Of a DNA stretch of 64,000 bases, positions 39,907 to 47,875 are shown piece after piece. The DNA lies in NCBI GenBank assembly GCA_963739235.1, contig CAVTZY010000068.1:62001-126000 (forward strand). Direction: 5' to 3'. The first letter of the stretch is position 1. Each line of letters begins with the position of its first letter. A program made the translations under genes and the position numbers. The notes under the pieces were generated by a model. The model did no database searches. It saw only the letters and a program-made list of their open reading frames with translations, and was not told where the DNA came from. Origin of the DNA: JAFNAG01 sp963739235 (GTDB taxonomy: Bacteria; Acidobacteriota; UBA6911).

Positions 39907-39921
39907 ATCGGATGGAAAACC

Positions 39922-40760
39922 ATGATCACCTCTGTGAAATATCGCGCTCCTGATGGGCTCAAAGGAACGATTCTGGAGCAGATCATGGCGAACCAGGCTT
40001 CCCGAGATCGCCGGGGCGAAAATGAAGCTTCCTGCTGAATCGCTCCAAATGGTCGCTTGACCGGGCGCCGCGAATCCGATCGCTCAAGCGGACTCTGCTG
40101 CGGCAGCCGGGAATCATTGCCGAAATCAAGAAAGCCTCGCCTTCGGCCGGGCTGCTGCGGCCGGACTTTGATCCCGTCGCACTATCGCCGGCGCGTACGT
40201 GAAAGCCGGCGCCTCGGCCATTTCGGTTGTGACGGAATCCAGATTTTTTCAGGGTGGGCTCGAGACGCTTGCCGCTTCTGCGCTGGCAGCGCGGATGTGC
40301 CTCTGTTGCGCAAGGATTTCATCGTCGATCCCTACCAGGTATTGGAGGCCGGCATGCGGGCGCCGACGCCGTGCTCTTGATTGCGGCGCTGCTGGAAGGG
40401 ACTTCATCTCTGAGAGTTGCGCGCCTGTGTCGAGGAACTGGGCATGGACGCGCTCGTGGAGGTGCATAGCGAAGCGGAGCTGGAACGCGCGCTCTGGGCC
40501 GGCGCGACCCTGATCGGCGTCAACAGCCGAGATCTGAGGACCTTCAAGTTTCGCTGGACGTTTGCGTGCGCCTGGCGGCGCTCCTGCCTAAAGAGACCGT
40601 GGCCGTGGCGGAGAGCGGCATTCGCACTGCTGAAGATATTCGGCGCCTGGCCCTTGCAGGCTACCGCGGCTTTCTGATCGGGGAATCGCTGATGCGGGCG
40701 CAATCGCCGGGAGCGGCATTGGCTGAATTGCTCTCGTCAATACCAGCAAGGCATGTATGA
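39922..40760 (+). CDS. trpC: Indole-3-glycerol phosphate synthase (multiply frameshifted)
   Basis: Blocks of IGPS follow in order across several frames: GTILEQIMANQA, GIIAEIKKASPSAGLLRPDFDPVA, AGASAISVVTESRFFQGG, LLRKDFIVDPYQVLEAG, GADAVLLIAALLEG, EELGMDALVEVHSEAELERAL, GATLIGVNSRDLRTF, VAVAESGIRTAEDIRRL and FLIGESLMRA. At least seven frame changes. Two are repaired by one G each: ATGCGGGCGCC read as ATGCGGGGCGCC gives MRGADAV, and TTCAAGTTTCG read as TTCAAGGTTTCG gives TFKVSLD. Its TGA overlaps the trpF ATG. It follows trpG directly; trpD is absent. Confidence 0.85.
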
Positions 40761-41389
40761 GAGTCAGGGTGAAGGTCTGCGGGATCACGAACTACGAAGA
40801 CGCAGCGTTGGCGCTTGATCTGGGTGTCGACGCCCTGGGGTTCAATTTCTATCCGCCCAGTCCGCGCTTTATCGATTTTGCCGCTGCGCGCGCCATCATC
40901 CGCCGCCTGCCGCCGCTTGCCGTAACGGTAGGGGTGTTTGTAAACGTAGCAGATCCAGATGAAGTGGATAAGAGTGCACGTGCAGCAAACGTCGGTGTGC
41001 TTCAGCTCCATGGGGACGAGCCGGCCGAATACGGTCGCGCTCTCGGCGCCTGGCCGTTGATCAAGGCTGTGCGCATCGACAATGATGATTTTCATGCGGA
41101 CACCTTCGATTTTCCCGCGCGGGCATTTCTGCTGGATTCAAAGGACGATCGCCTCTTTGGTGGCACAGGGAGAACCTTCGATTGGCAGCTTGCCCAACGC
41201 TTGATTCCCGATGTGAGAATCGTGCTGGCGGGCGGGTTGAATGCCGCCAACGTAGCCGAAGCCATCCGCGTTGTGCGGCCCTATGCGGTGGATGTGTGCA
41301 GCGGCGTCGAAAGCCATCCCGGCAAGAAAGATGCCGCCAAGCTGGCCGCGTTTATGCAAGAGGTCTCTAATGCATTCAGTAAACCGTAA
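40757..41389 (+). CDS. trpF: Phosphoribosylanthranilate isomerase
   Basis: 210 residues, a TIM barrel. Catalytic Cys8 in VKVCGI and the aspartate in FLLDSKDD are visible, with VLAGGLN and VDVCSGVES closing the phosphate-binding end. Amadori rearrangement step of tryptophan synthesis. The ATG overlaps the trpC stop (ATGA); the 3' end overlaps trpB by 20 bp. Intact. Confidence 0.96.
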   Translation: MRVRVKVCGITNYEDAALALDLGVDALGFNFYPPSPRFIDFAAARAIIRRLPPLAVTVGVFVNVADPDEVDKSARAANVGVLQLHGDEPAEYGRALGAWPLIKAVRIDNDDFHADTFDFPARAFLLDSKDDRLFGGTGRTFDWQLAQRLIPDVRIVLAGGLNAANVAEAIRVVRPYAVDVCSGVESHPGKKDAAKLAAFMQEVSNAFSKP

Positions 41390-42593
41390 TTTTCAATCTC
41401 ACTCCCTGCCGGATGAGGGGGGGCACTTTGGGCCCTATGGGGGCAGGTTTGTGCCCGAGACTCTGATGGGGCCGCTGCTGGAACTTGAGGCGGCTTTTCG
41501 CGCGGCCCGGCAGGACCCGTCCTTTCAAGCTGAGTTGGACGATTTGCTGCATACCTATTCCGGCCGCCCGACTCCCCTCACGCGGGCCCGGCGCCTCGAA
41601 GATCATCTGGGTCGATGCCGGATCTACCTGAAGCGCGAGGATCTGAACCATACCGGCGCGCACAAGATCAACAACGCGCTGGGGCAGATTCTGCTGGCGC
41701 GGCGCATGGGCAAAAGGCGCATCATTGCCGAAACCGGCGCAGGCCAGCATGGGGTTGCCACCGCGACTGTGGCCGCACTGTTTGGCTTGGAATGTGAAAT
41801 CTATATGGGTACCGACGACATGCGCAGGCAGGCGCTAAACGTTTTCCGCATGCGCCTGCTCGGTGCTAAAGTGACGCCCGTCGATGCCGGAAGCCGGACG
41901 CTGAAGGATGCCATTAACGAGGCGATGCGCGACTGGGTCACGAATGTCAGCCACACCCATTATCTGCTTGGCTCAGCTCTGGGTGCTCACCCCTATCCAT
42001 GGATGGTGCGCGAGTTTCAGTCCGTGATTGGCCGGGAATCCCGGTCCCAGATTCTGGCGTGCGAAAGGAGGCTGCCGGATCTTCTCGTGGCTTGTGTCGG
42101 CGGCGGCAGCAATGCCATCGGTTTTTTCCACGAATTCCTGGCTGACACCGGAACCCGCATGATTGGGGTGGAGGCGGGCGGGCGCGGGAGCGCACTGGGC
42201 GAGCACGCCGCCCGTTTCGCCGGCGGCAGGGCCGGAGTGCTGCAAGGGACCCTGAGCTTCGTATTGCAGGATGACCAGGGCCAGATCGCGGGCACGCACT
42301 CGGTGTCTGCGGGGCTGGATTATGCGGCTGTTGGGCCCGAGCACTCGTTTCTGCACGATCAGGGCCGCGTCGAGTACACCTCGATCTCGGACCGGGAAGC
42401 GCTCGAAGCTTTCCAGCTGCTGAGCCGCCTCGAGGGTATCATCCCGGCGCTGGAGAGTGCGCATGCGGTCGCGGAACTGGTGCGCATCGCTCCCACTCTG
42501 GATCGGGACAGCCTGGTTGCAGTTAATCTTTCGGGACGCGGCGACAAGGATGTCGAGGAAGTCGCCGGCTTGATCGGCGATGGGAGAGGATAA
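41370..42593 (+). CDS. trpB: Tryptophan synthase beta chain
   Basis: About 407 residues from the ATG at 41370. PLP lysine K99 in NHTGAHKINNALGQ, phosphate-binding GGGSNAIG, and GPYGGRFVPETL at the N-terminus identify TrpB1. Condenses indole with serine. It overlaps trpF by 20 bp and trpA by one base (TAATG), implying tight coupling. Intact. Confidence 0.97.
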   Translation: MHSVNRNFQSHSLPDEGGHFGPYGGRFVPETLMGPLLELEAAFRAARQDPSFQAELDDLLHTYSGRPTPLTRARRLEDHLGRCRIYLKREDLNHTGAHKINNALGQILLARRMGKRRIIAETGAGQHGVATATVAALFGLECEIYMGTDDMRRQALNVFRMRLLGAKVTPVDAGSRTLKDAINEAMRDWVTNVSHTHYLLGSALGAHPYPWMVREFQSVIGRESRSQILACERRLPDLLVACVGGGSNAIGFFHEFLADTGTRMIGVEAGGRGSALGEHAARFAGGRAGVLQGTLSFVLQDDQGQIAGTHSVSAGLDYAAVGPEHSFLHDQGRVEYTSISDREALEAFQLLSRLEGIIPALESAHAVAELVRIAPTLDRDSLVAVNLSGRGDKDVEEVAGLIGDGRG

Positions 42594-43389
42594 TGGTTCG
42601 AGCCATAGCGAATACCTTTGAGCAGCTGAAGCAGCACGGCAGAAAGGCATTCATCCCATTCATCACCGCAGGCGATCCGGATCTCGAAACGACCATCCGC
42701 CTGGTGCCGGCACTCGAGAACGCAGGCTCCCACATTGTGGAGTTGGGCATTCCCTTTTCGGATCCGGTCGCGGACGGCCCGACCATTCAGCGTTCTTCCG
42801 AAAGAGCTTTGCGCCATGGGTATCGGCTTGCCGATTATCTCGAGGCGGTAAAGGAAATCCGGCACCGGACCGAGATTCCGTTGGTTCTTTTCAGTTACTT
42901 CAACCCGATCCTGCAGTATGGGCTGGAAAGATTGGCAACCGACGCTCGCGCCGCAGGGGTGGATGGCATCCTGGTGACCGACATTACGCCCGAGGAGGGG
43001 AGCGAGTACTGCGCCTGCATGGAGCGCCACGGACTCGATACCGTTTTCCTCGTTGCTCCTACGAGCAACGAGGAAAGAATTGCCCGGATTGCCGCCTGCT
43101 GCCGCGGGTTTATCTACCTGGTGTCACGCGCCGGCGTGACCGGCGTCCAGACTCCCTATCCGATTCTGTCCTTCCTACGCTGAGCCGCGTGCGCCGGCAT
43201 GCACAAATTCCGGTTGCCGTCGGGTTCGGCATTTCCCGACCGGATCACGTCCGTGCTGTCTGGCAGATCGCTGACGGTGCAGTCGTGGGCAGCGCCATCG
43301 TAGCCCAGATCGAAAAGAATGCCGGCGCCGGTGACCTTCCTGATATGATTGCATCCTTCTGCCGCTGGCTGATGGCCACAGGCGCCTAA
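42593..43389 (+). CDS. trpA: Tryptophan synthase alpha chain (frameshifted)
   Basis: Catalytic E50 (VELGIPFSDP) and D61 (VADGPTI) are present, and YLVSRAGVTG follows. The frame breaks at 43154-43156: CAGACTCCCTATCC read with a fourth C gives QTPLSDSVLPTLSRVRRHAQIPVAVGFGIS in frame to a stop at 43389, the expected TrpA C-terminal half. This is a clean one-base homopolymer loss. About 265 residues when corrected. Cleaves indole-3-glycerol phosphate to indole. Last gene of the operon. Confidence 0.93.
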
Positions 43390-43474
43390 GGATAGAGTGT
43401 GTTCATTCCAGATACCAAGAATACGAAACAGCTAGCCGGAAACAAAAACTTTAACGCAGAGGGCGCAAAGAAAA

Positions 43475-43497
43475 AAAGAGGCCGCAGAGGCCTCTTT
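43475..43497. terminator. Hairpin after trp operon
   Basis: Stem AAAGAGGCC / GGCCTCTTT with a five-base loop, 85 bp after trpA and before the VWFA-related gene. An A-rich run precedes it, so the better U-run is on the minus strand. It belongs to the 'GCAGAGG' repeat family and is probably a terminator. Confidence 0.5.
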
Positions 43498-43584
43498 GAA
43501 TTATGACTTGAGGTAAAAGCCGATATGTGAACTATGCATGATTACTGTAGCGAACACATCCCAAGCATTTGCATGCGGTCTAGG

Positions 43585-44940
43585 ATGATCCGCAGGCGGG
43601 TACTCCTTTCGATATTGTTACTCTGTTCTCTTCTTCTCCCACGTTTTTCCAAGGCGCAGAAACCTCCATCGGGGCTGGAGGCACAGCCTAATTCCCAGGC
43701 GATACGGGTCAACGTCGGGCTGGTGCAGACCGATGTGATGGTTTTCGATCGGCAAGGGCAGTTCGTTTCCGATCTGAAGCCTGATCAGTTCGAGTTGCGG
43801 GTGGATGGGAAGGTGCAGACCATTTCTTTCCTGGAACTGGTGTCTGCAGGCAGCCCTCATGATGAGGCGATATGGGCAAGAGAGGAAGGCAAGCCGGGAC
43901 CGACGCCACCGCAGCCCGCTGCGGCAAGACCCAATCCCGGACGCACGCTACTGTTTTTTCTGGATGACTGGCATTTGGCTGAAGACAATGTCATGCGGTC
44001 GCGAACTGCGCTGACAAACCTCATCAATTCATCGATGGGGGCCAAAGACCTGGTGGCCGTCTTCGCCGCATCAGGGCAGCTTGGATCCGTGCAGCAACTC
44101 ACAAACGACAAAGCTGCCGTGCTTGCTGTGCTGGAGAAGTTCAACTTCCAAAGCCCGGGAGTGCAGGACCTTGCATGGCCGCCCATGACCGAAGCCCAGG
44201 CGGTCTTGATCGAACAGAATGACTTAAATGCCATTACCTATTTTGTGCAGGCGATGTTGGGGAAACCGGTAGTCAAGGACCAGCGAGGGTGGTCGGTGCC
44301 GTCAGATCGATTCGGAAATGTGGGCAGGGATGCCAATGACGCCGAGACAATCACCCGCAGGCGCGCTGCCGACCTTGCCCAAGTGTCTGCGGGCATTGGA
44401 CAGAGAACGCTTACCGCCCTGCGCAATCTTCTGCGCGCCGCCGAGACTCTGCCGGGACGCAAACTGGTGTTTTTTCTGTCGGACGGCTTTGTTCTGCAAC
44501 CTCAGCGGAGCGATGTGGTTTCGAGGATTACCGACTTGACCAGCGCCGCTGCCCGTGCGGGAATCGTGATCTACTCGCTGGACACACGGGGCCTGGTGGT
44601 TGGCCTGCCGACAGCAAAAACGAAGCAGGCTGCGGATATGACAGGGGCATTGGCAAGCAGCGGATATAGCGAAATATCTGCGGGACAAGACGCGCTTAAT
44701 GCACTGGCTGCGGACACCGGCGGGCGTTTCCTCAAGAATACCAACGCGCTGGATACGGCTTTGAGCACGGCCCTGCGGGAGATGTCGCGCTATTACCTGT
44801 TAGGCTGGCACATTGACCCGGAAAAGCTGGAGCCCGGCAAATACAGCAAGATCCGCGCAGCCGTCAAAGGCCACCCCGACCTCCAGGTGCGCGTGCGCCA
44901 GGGAACGATCGACTTGTCCCAAATCATCACCAAAAAATAG
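43585..44940 (+). CDS. VWFA-related Acidobacterial-domain exported protein
   Basis: About 451 residues. Signal peptide (MIRRRVLLSILLLCSLLLPRFSKAQ), then a beta-rich domain with VNVGLVQTDVMVFDRQGQFVSDL and FELRVDGKVQ, then a VWA-like region (LLFFLDDWHLAEDN, KLVFFLSDGF) and a C-terminal YYLLGWHIDP segment. This order is that of the TIGR03436 'VWFA-related Acidobacterial domain' family, a useful taxonomic marker. ATGs at 43534 and 43573 are alternative starts; 43585 best exposes the signal peptide. The last 13 codons fall in a 366-bp direct repeat that recurs at 46863. Role unknown. Confidence 0.85.
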   Translation: MIRRRVLLSILLLCSLLLPRFSKAQKPPSGLEAQPNSQAIRVNVGLVQTDVMVFDRQGQFVSDLKPDQFELRVDGKVQTISFLELVSAGSPHDEAIWAREEGKPGPTPPQPAAARPNPGRTLLFFLDDWHLAEDNVMRSRTALTNLINSSMGAKDLVAVFAASGQLGSVQQLTNDKAAVLAVLEKFNFQSPGVQDLAWPPMTEAQAVLIEQNDLNAITYFVQAMLGKPVVKDQRGWSVPSDRFGNVGRDANDAETITRRRAADLAQVSAGIGQRTLTALRNLLRAAETLPGRKLVFFLSDGFVLQPQRSDVVSRITDLTSAAARAGIVIYSLDTRGLVVGLPTAKTKQAADMTGALASSGYSEISAGQDALNALAADTGGRFLKNTNALDTALSTALREMSRYYLLGWHIDPEKLEPGKYSKIRAAVKGHPDLQVRVRQGTIDLSQIITKK

Positions 44941-45268
44941 GAAGAAAAACGAGGCGATCCCTACCTGTGGATACGGCCGGCGCGTCGGGCAAATGCAGAA
45001 ATTCGAGCTTTGGATTGCTGCGTTCTTCGCGGCCGGCCCACTTTCTTGCCGTTTTCGCGGGACGCACGGGCCTTTGCCGCGGAAGTCACCGAGCCTCCGC
45101 GCCTTGCCAATTTCCACATCCAGGCCTTGCTTCCGAAGATTCCCATTACGAGATGCGGCACGCCCAAATCAGCATCCAACTTTTCCCAATGCAAGCCAAA
45201 ACCCGCCGGGGTAACTTCCACTTCGGCCAGCATCTCTGGAGTTGCGCTTTCCGAATCCTGCGCTATTC
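44903..45268. repeat. 366-bp direct repeat, left copy
   Basis: Matches 46863-47228 at a constant offset of 1,960 bp, with scattered substitutions and no indels noticed. It spans the 3' end of the VWFA-related gene (TIDLSQI..TKK stop) and the 3' two-thirds of a DUF2442 gene on the opposite strand. Similarity ends abruptly at both sides. Confidence 0.85.
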
Positions 45269-45353
45269 TGGGCTCTGGAGCACTCGCAGAAGACTGGCGA
45301 AGTTGACATAAGACCCCCATATCAGAAGCCTGCCTTCGGAAGGGAGGTGGCAT
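44961..45353 (-). pseudogene. 5'-truncated DUF2442 gene duplicate
   Basis: The C-terminal part (ATPEMLAEVEVTPAGFGLHW through FARRAGRI) is nearly identical to the intact DUF2442 gene at 46921-47403. Upstream of about 45268 the similarity stops and the sequence reads into unrelated residues, so the first 65 or so codons are missing. A remnant of the segmental duplication; probably not functional. Confidence 0.7.
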
Positions 45354-45527
45354 CGGATCGATTTCGCAGCTTATTTCTATTCGTCGCCAGCAGGAAGAGA
45401 TGATTGCAGGTGAACGGATTCATAGCTAGCGCCAAGCACCCCGGGAAAACGTGGAATCTGGGGGCATGGGTGTAATCCGGTTTCACTCATCTTGACCCCG
45501 AGCACAGTTACACGTAAACTGTGTGTC

Positions 45528-45758
45528 ATGAAAAATATTACGTTAAGTATCGACGAAAGAGTGCTGGCGGCGGTGCGGCGCTATGCGGTTGAGCACGAAG
45601 CTACGGTTAACGGCCTCGTGCGCGAGTTTCTTACTCGCATCGCAAAGAGCGAAGACCGCTCACGAGATGCGCGCCGGCAGATTAGAGAATTGAGCAAAAG
45701 ATCGAAGGCGCGCATCGGAAGCATCTCTTGGAACCGTGAGCGCCTGCATGACCGTTGA
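45528..45758 (+). CDS. Antitoxin-like ribbon-helix-helix protein (DUF6364 type)
   Basis: 76 residues from the ATG at 45528 (MKNITLSIDERVLAAVRRYA). The short beta-strand followed by two helices (VNGLVREFLTRIA) is the ribbon-helix-helix pattern of VapB/DUF6364 antitoxins. It overlaps the PIN toxin gene by 11 bp, the usual order antitoxin then toxin. It likely binds its own promoter and neutralises the toxin. The pair sits between two direct repeats. Confidence 0.75.
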   Translation: MKNITLSIDERVLAAVRRYAVEHEATVNGLVREFLTRIAKSEDRSRDARRQIRELSKRSKARIGSISWNRERLHDR

Positions 45759-46167
45759 CTCTTTCCTGGATACAAATATCTTGGTTTACGCAGCCGCGGG
45801 GCTGGGCGCGGAAATGTCGAAACGCAGGCGTGCGTTGGAACTGATCGAGAACGAAAATTTCGGTCTGTCCGCTCAAGTGCTGCAGGAATTTTATGTGACG
45901 GTTGTGCGGAAAATCCAGGTTCCGCTGACTCCGGAGGCCGCGATGGAGTGGATTGAGCAACTGGAGGCGTTCCCGTGTCTCCCGGTCGATTCGGGATTCG
46001 TGAAGATTGCCGTCGAAACGAGTGTGCGGTATGGGCTCGCATACTGGGATGGAGCTATTATTGCCGCTGCTGAGATTCTAGGCGCCAAAACTCTGTACAG
46101 CGAGGATTTGAATCATGGCCAAAAATACGGCACCGTTCGGGTTTGCAATCCGTTCCGGCCTTGCTGA
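45748..46167 (+). CDS. PIN-domain toxin (VapC-like ribonuclease)
   Basis: 139 residues. PIN acidic residues are visible in FLDTNILVYA, in the YWDGAIIAAAEILG block and in LYSEDLNHGQ, the standard VapC arrangement. Probable sequence-specific RNase acting on tRNA or rRNA. The ATG at 45748 is favoured; GTG 45736 would add four residues. Pairs with the upstream antitoxin. Confidence 0.85.
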   Translation: MTVDSFLDTNILVYAAAGLGAEMSKRRRALELIENENFGLSAQVLQEFYVTVVRKIQVPLTPEAAMEWIEQLEAFPCLPVDSGFVKIAVETSVRYGLAYWDGAIIAAAEILGAKTLYSEDLNHGQKYGTVRVCNPFRPC

Positions 46168-46342
46168 AATCTCCTAAGGTGGAATCAGCCCAAACACTGG
46201 GACATCTCACGTATATACTTGGTTCCTGAAACCATGCGCTAACTCGAAAGCAGGTGAACGGGCTGGCGCGGTCCTACTCTCAAATACTGCGTATAGTCCG
46301 AATTGACTGCATTTCTGACCGCTGCCTGGGTGCGACGGCCGG

Positions 46343-46432
46343 TCAGGTTCCGAGATAAGATGTTATGTCAACTTGGGCCGGGCGCACGAGTGCGGCGAGT
46401 TTTTCGACCAGTTCAAGGGGCGCGAAAATGAC
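46343..46432 (-). pseudogene. Possible transposase C-terminal remnant (IS91-like)
   Basis: About 30 codons read VIFAPLELVEKLAALVRPAQ, then VDITSYLGT and a stop. This resembles the PLELxxKLAALVPPPRxxxxRYHGV block near the end of IS91/Y2-type transposases. No start, catalytic residues or ends are visible. Weak, similarity judged by eye. Confidence 0.3.
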
Positions 46433-46640
46433 GTGGGAGGTTCCGTGGCCATGAGACAACAGGTTCTGCGCATTGCTCCCATGGGCGGAACCTCGAGAGC
46501 ACTGCCCCCAGGCGCTCGGAAGTGAAGCGCATCATCTCATGAATCTGCCGATCTGTGGCTCGGCGATGATTCAAGGCGTAACCCGATGAGCGCCCAGAAT
46601 GAAGATTTTCGACCGGCCCGTTGCGGTACGCGGAGAGCAC
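46413..46640 (-). pseudogene. Small hypothetical fragment
   Basis: A GTG-started frame of 75 residues with NGPVENLHSGRSSGYALNHR and a charged helix. No Shine-Dalgarno is seen and the frame continues upstream to a TGA without a better start. It lies in the degraded tract 46168-46862, which otherwise holds nothing recognisable. Probably a remnant of a mobile or toxin-antitoxin gene. Confidence 0.3.
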
Positions 46641-46862
46641 TATGCTATTGGCAAAAACCCTGTAGGGATGCCGGGCCTGCTTTCAGCCAGCCGCGTTCCA
46701 GTTGGACTGCAGTTTTGATCCGGGCTCTGTCTTCAGGCGCAGCGTCCTAAGGTGATATGTCCAATTCTCCGAGGACCGGATGAACGCGCTCCCTGACGTA
46801 ATCTCCAAATCGCTCCCCGGACCCTTCAAGCTCGACCATTCCCTCGTCTGTGAGTCGAAAGT

Positions 46863-47228
46863 GAACCATCGACCTGTCTCAAATCGCCACCAAAAAATAG
46901 GAAGAAAAACGAGGCGATCCCTACCTGGGGATGCGTCCGGCGCGGCGGGCTAATGCGGAAACTCGAGCTTTGGATTGCTGCGTTCTTCGCGGCCGGCCGC
47001 CTTTCTTGCCGTTTTCGCGGGACGCACGGGCCTTTGCCGCCGAGGTTACCGAGCCTCCGCGCCTTGCCAATTCCCGCATCCAGGCCTTGCTTCCGAAGAT
47101 TCCCATTATGAGATGCGGCACGCCCAAATCAGCATCCAACTTTTCCCAATGCAAGCCAAAACCCATCGGGGTAACGTCCACTTCGGCAAGCAACTCTGGA
47201 GTTGCGTTTTCCAAACCCTGCGCTATTC
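46863..47228. repeat. 366-bp direct repeat, right copy
   Basis: Right partner of 44903-45268. Its left end carries an orphan copy of the VWFA-related gene tail (TIDLSQIATKK then stop), although no VWFA-related gene precedes it. This shows the segment was copied, or that a paralogue here was deleted. Confidence 0.85.
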
Positions 47229-47403
47229 CCGGCGGGAATGCGAATTCACAGCCATTTGTCAGATCAACCACTATGAGATTTCGCTTGGCGTCGTAGCGAG
47301 CCGAACGCGCGCGCGGCTCTGAATGTTCCGCCTTCCGCCCCGCTTGCGTTGCGCGCGTGTAGTTTCTTTTTAATTCACGCCTAATCCAGTTAGCGATTGC
47401 CAT
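46921..47403 (-). CDS. DUF2442-domain protein
   Basis: 160 residues. The central DUF2442 signature reads GIAQGLENATPELLAEVDVT and GFGLHWEKLDADLGVPHLIMGIFG. The C-terminus is basic, with KARASRENGKKGGRPRRTQQ, suggestive of nucleic-acid binding. The ATG at 47403 overlaps the end of the DUF4160 gene by 14 bp. DUF4160/DUF2442 neighbours are a recurrent pair suspected to be toxin-antitoxin-like; function unproven. Confidence 0.8.
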   Translation of the reverse strand: MAIANWIRRELKRNYTRATQAGRKAEHSEPRARSARYDAKRNLIVVDLTNGCEFAFPPGIAQGLENATPELLAEVDVTPMGFGLHWEKLDADLGVPHLIMGIFGSKAWMRELARRGGSVTSAAKARASRENGKKGGRPRRTQQSKARVSALARRAGRIPR

Positions 47404-47638
47404 GCAATTCCTTCCACTTCCTTTGAAGCAGCGCCAGGCTCGATTCGATTACATCCAAGGCATCAGCAAGCTCATTCGTCCTGAGGTGGTGATTTGTCAT
47501 GACGCTTGGCTTTTCTCCAGGCTTTACCAATCTTACCTTCGCTTCACCCTGCGCCCCAACCACATGTACGTGGGCCGGAACATGATCGGTCGCGTAAATG
47601 ACGATGCGCAATCTCCGGGCACGCAAAACAGTCGGCAT
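47390..47638 (-). CDS. DUF4160-domain protein
   Basis: 82 residues from the ATG at 47638 (MPTVLRARRLRIVIY). The signature DHVPAHVHVVGAQGEAKVRL is diagnostic of DUF4160; a C-terminal helix follows. First gene of a two-gene unit with DUF2442. Confidence 0.85.
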   Translation of the reverse strand: MPTVLRARRLRIVIYATDHVPAHVHVVGAQGEAKVRLVKPGEKPSVMTNHHLRTNELADALDVIESSLALLQRKWKELHGNR

Positions 47639-47812
47639 AAGTATTATAACCCAAGTGGTTAGGTTAATGAAATGCCGATTTCGCATACTTTGAACGCTTC
47701 GGCGCTGTGCTGATGGTTAATGTTTGTCAGGTGGCGGGATTATTTCAGCGAAGTGCGGGGATATCAGGCCGCCGGCCCGGGGCGGGAATGCGGTTTTGCA
47801 CGGCCTGAACAA

Positions 47813-47867
47813 CCACGAGGCACACGAAACACGCCAGGAACATTTGTGTGTTTCGTGTGGGTCGTGG
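47813..47867. terminator. Hairpin downstream of rho
   Basis: Arms CCACGAGGCACACGAAACAC (47813-47832) and GTGTTTCGTGTGGGTCGTGG (47848-47867) pair at 18 of 20 positions. Located just after the rho stop. It is also one of the window's 'CGAAACAC' dispersed repeats (compare 57417-57476). Confidence 0.6.
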
Positions 47868-47875
47868 TTTTGTTT

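Noticed and set aside
37762..43389. trpE, trpC and trpA as decayed pseudogenes
   Set aside because: All family blocks are present in order, intact trpG, trpF and trpB lie between them, and single homopolymer bases repair several breaks; sequencing error is more likely.
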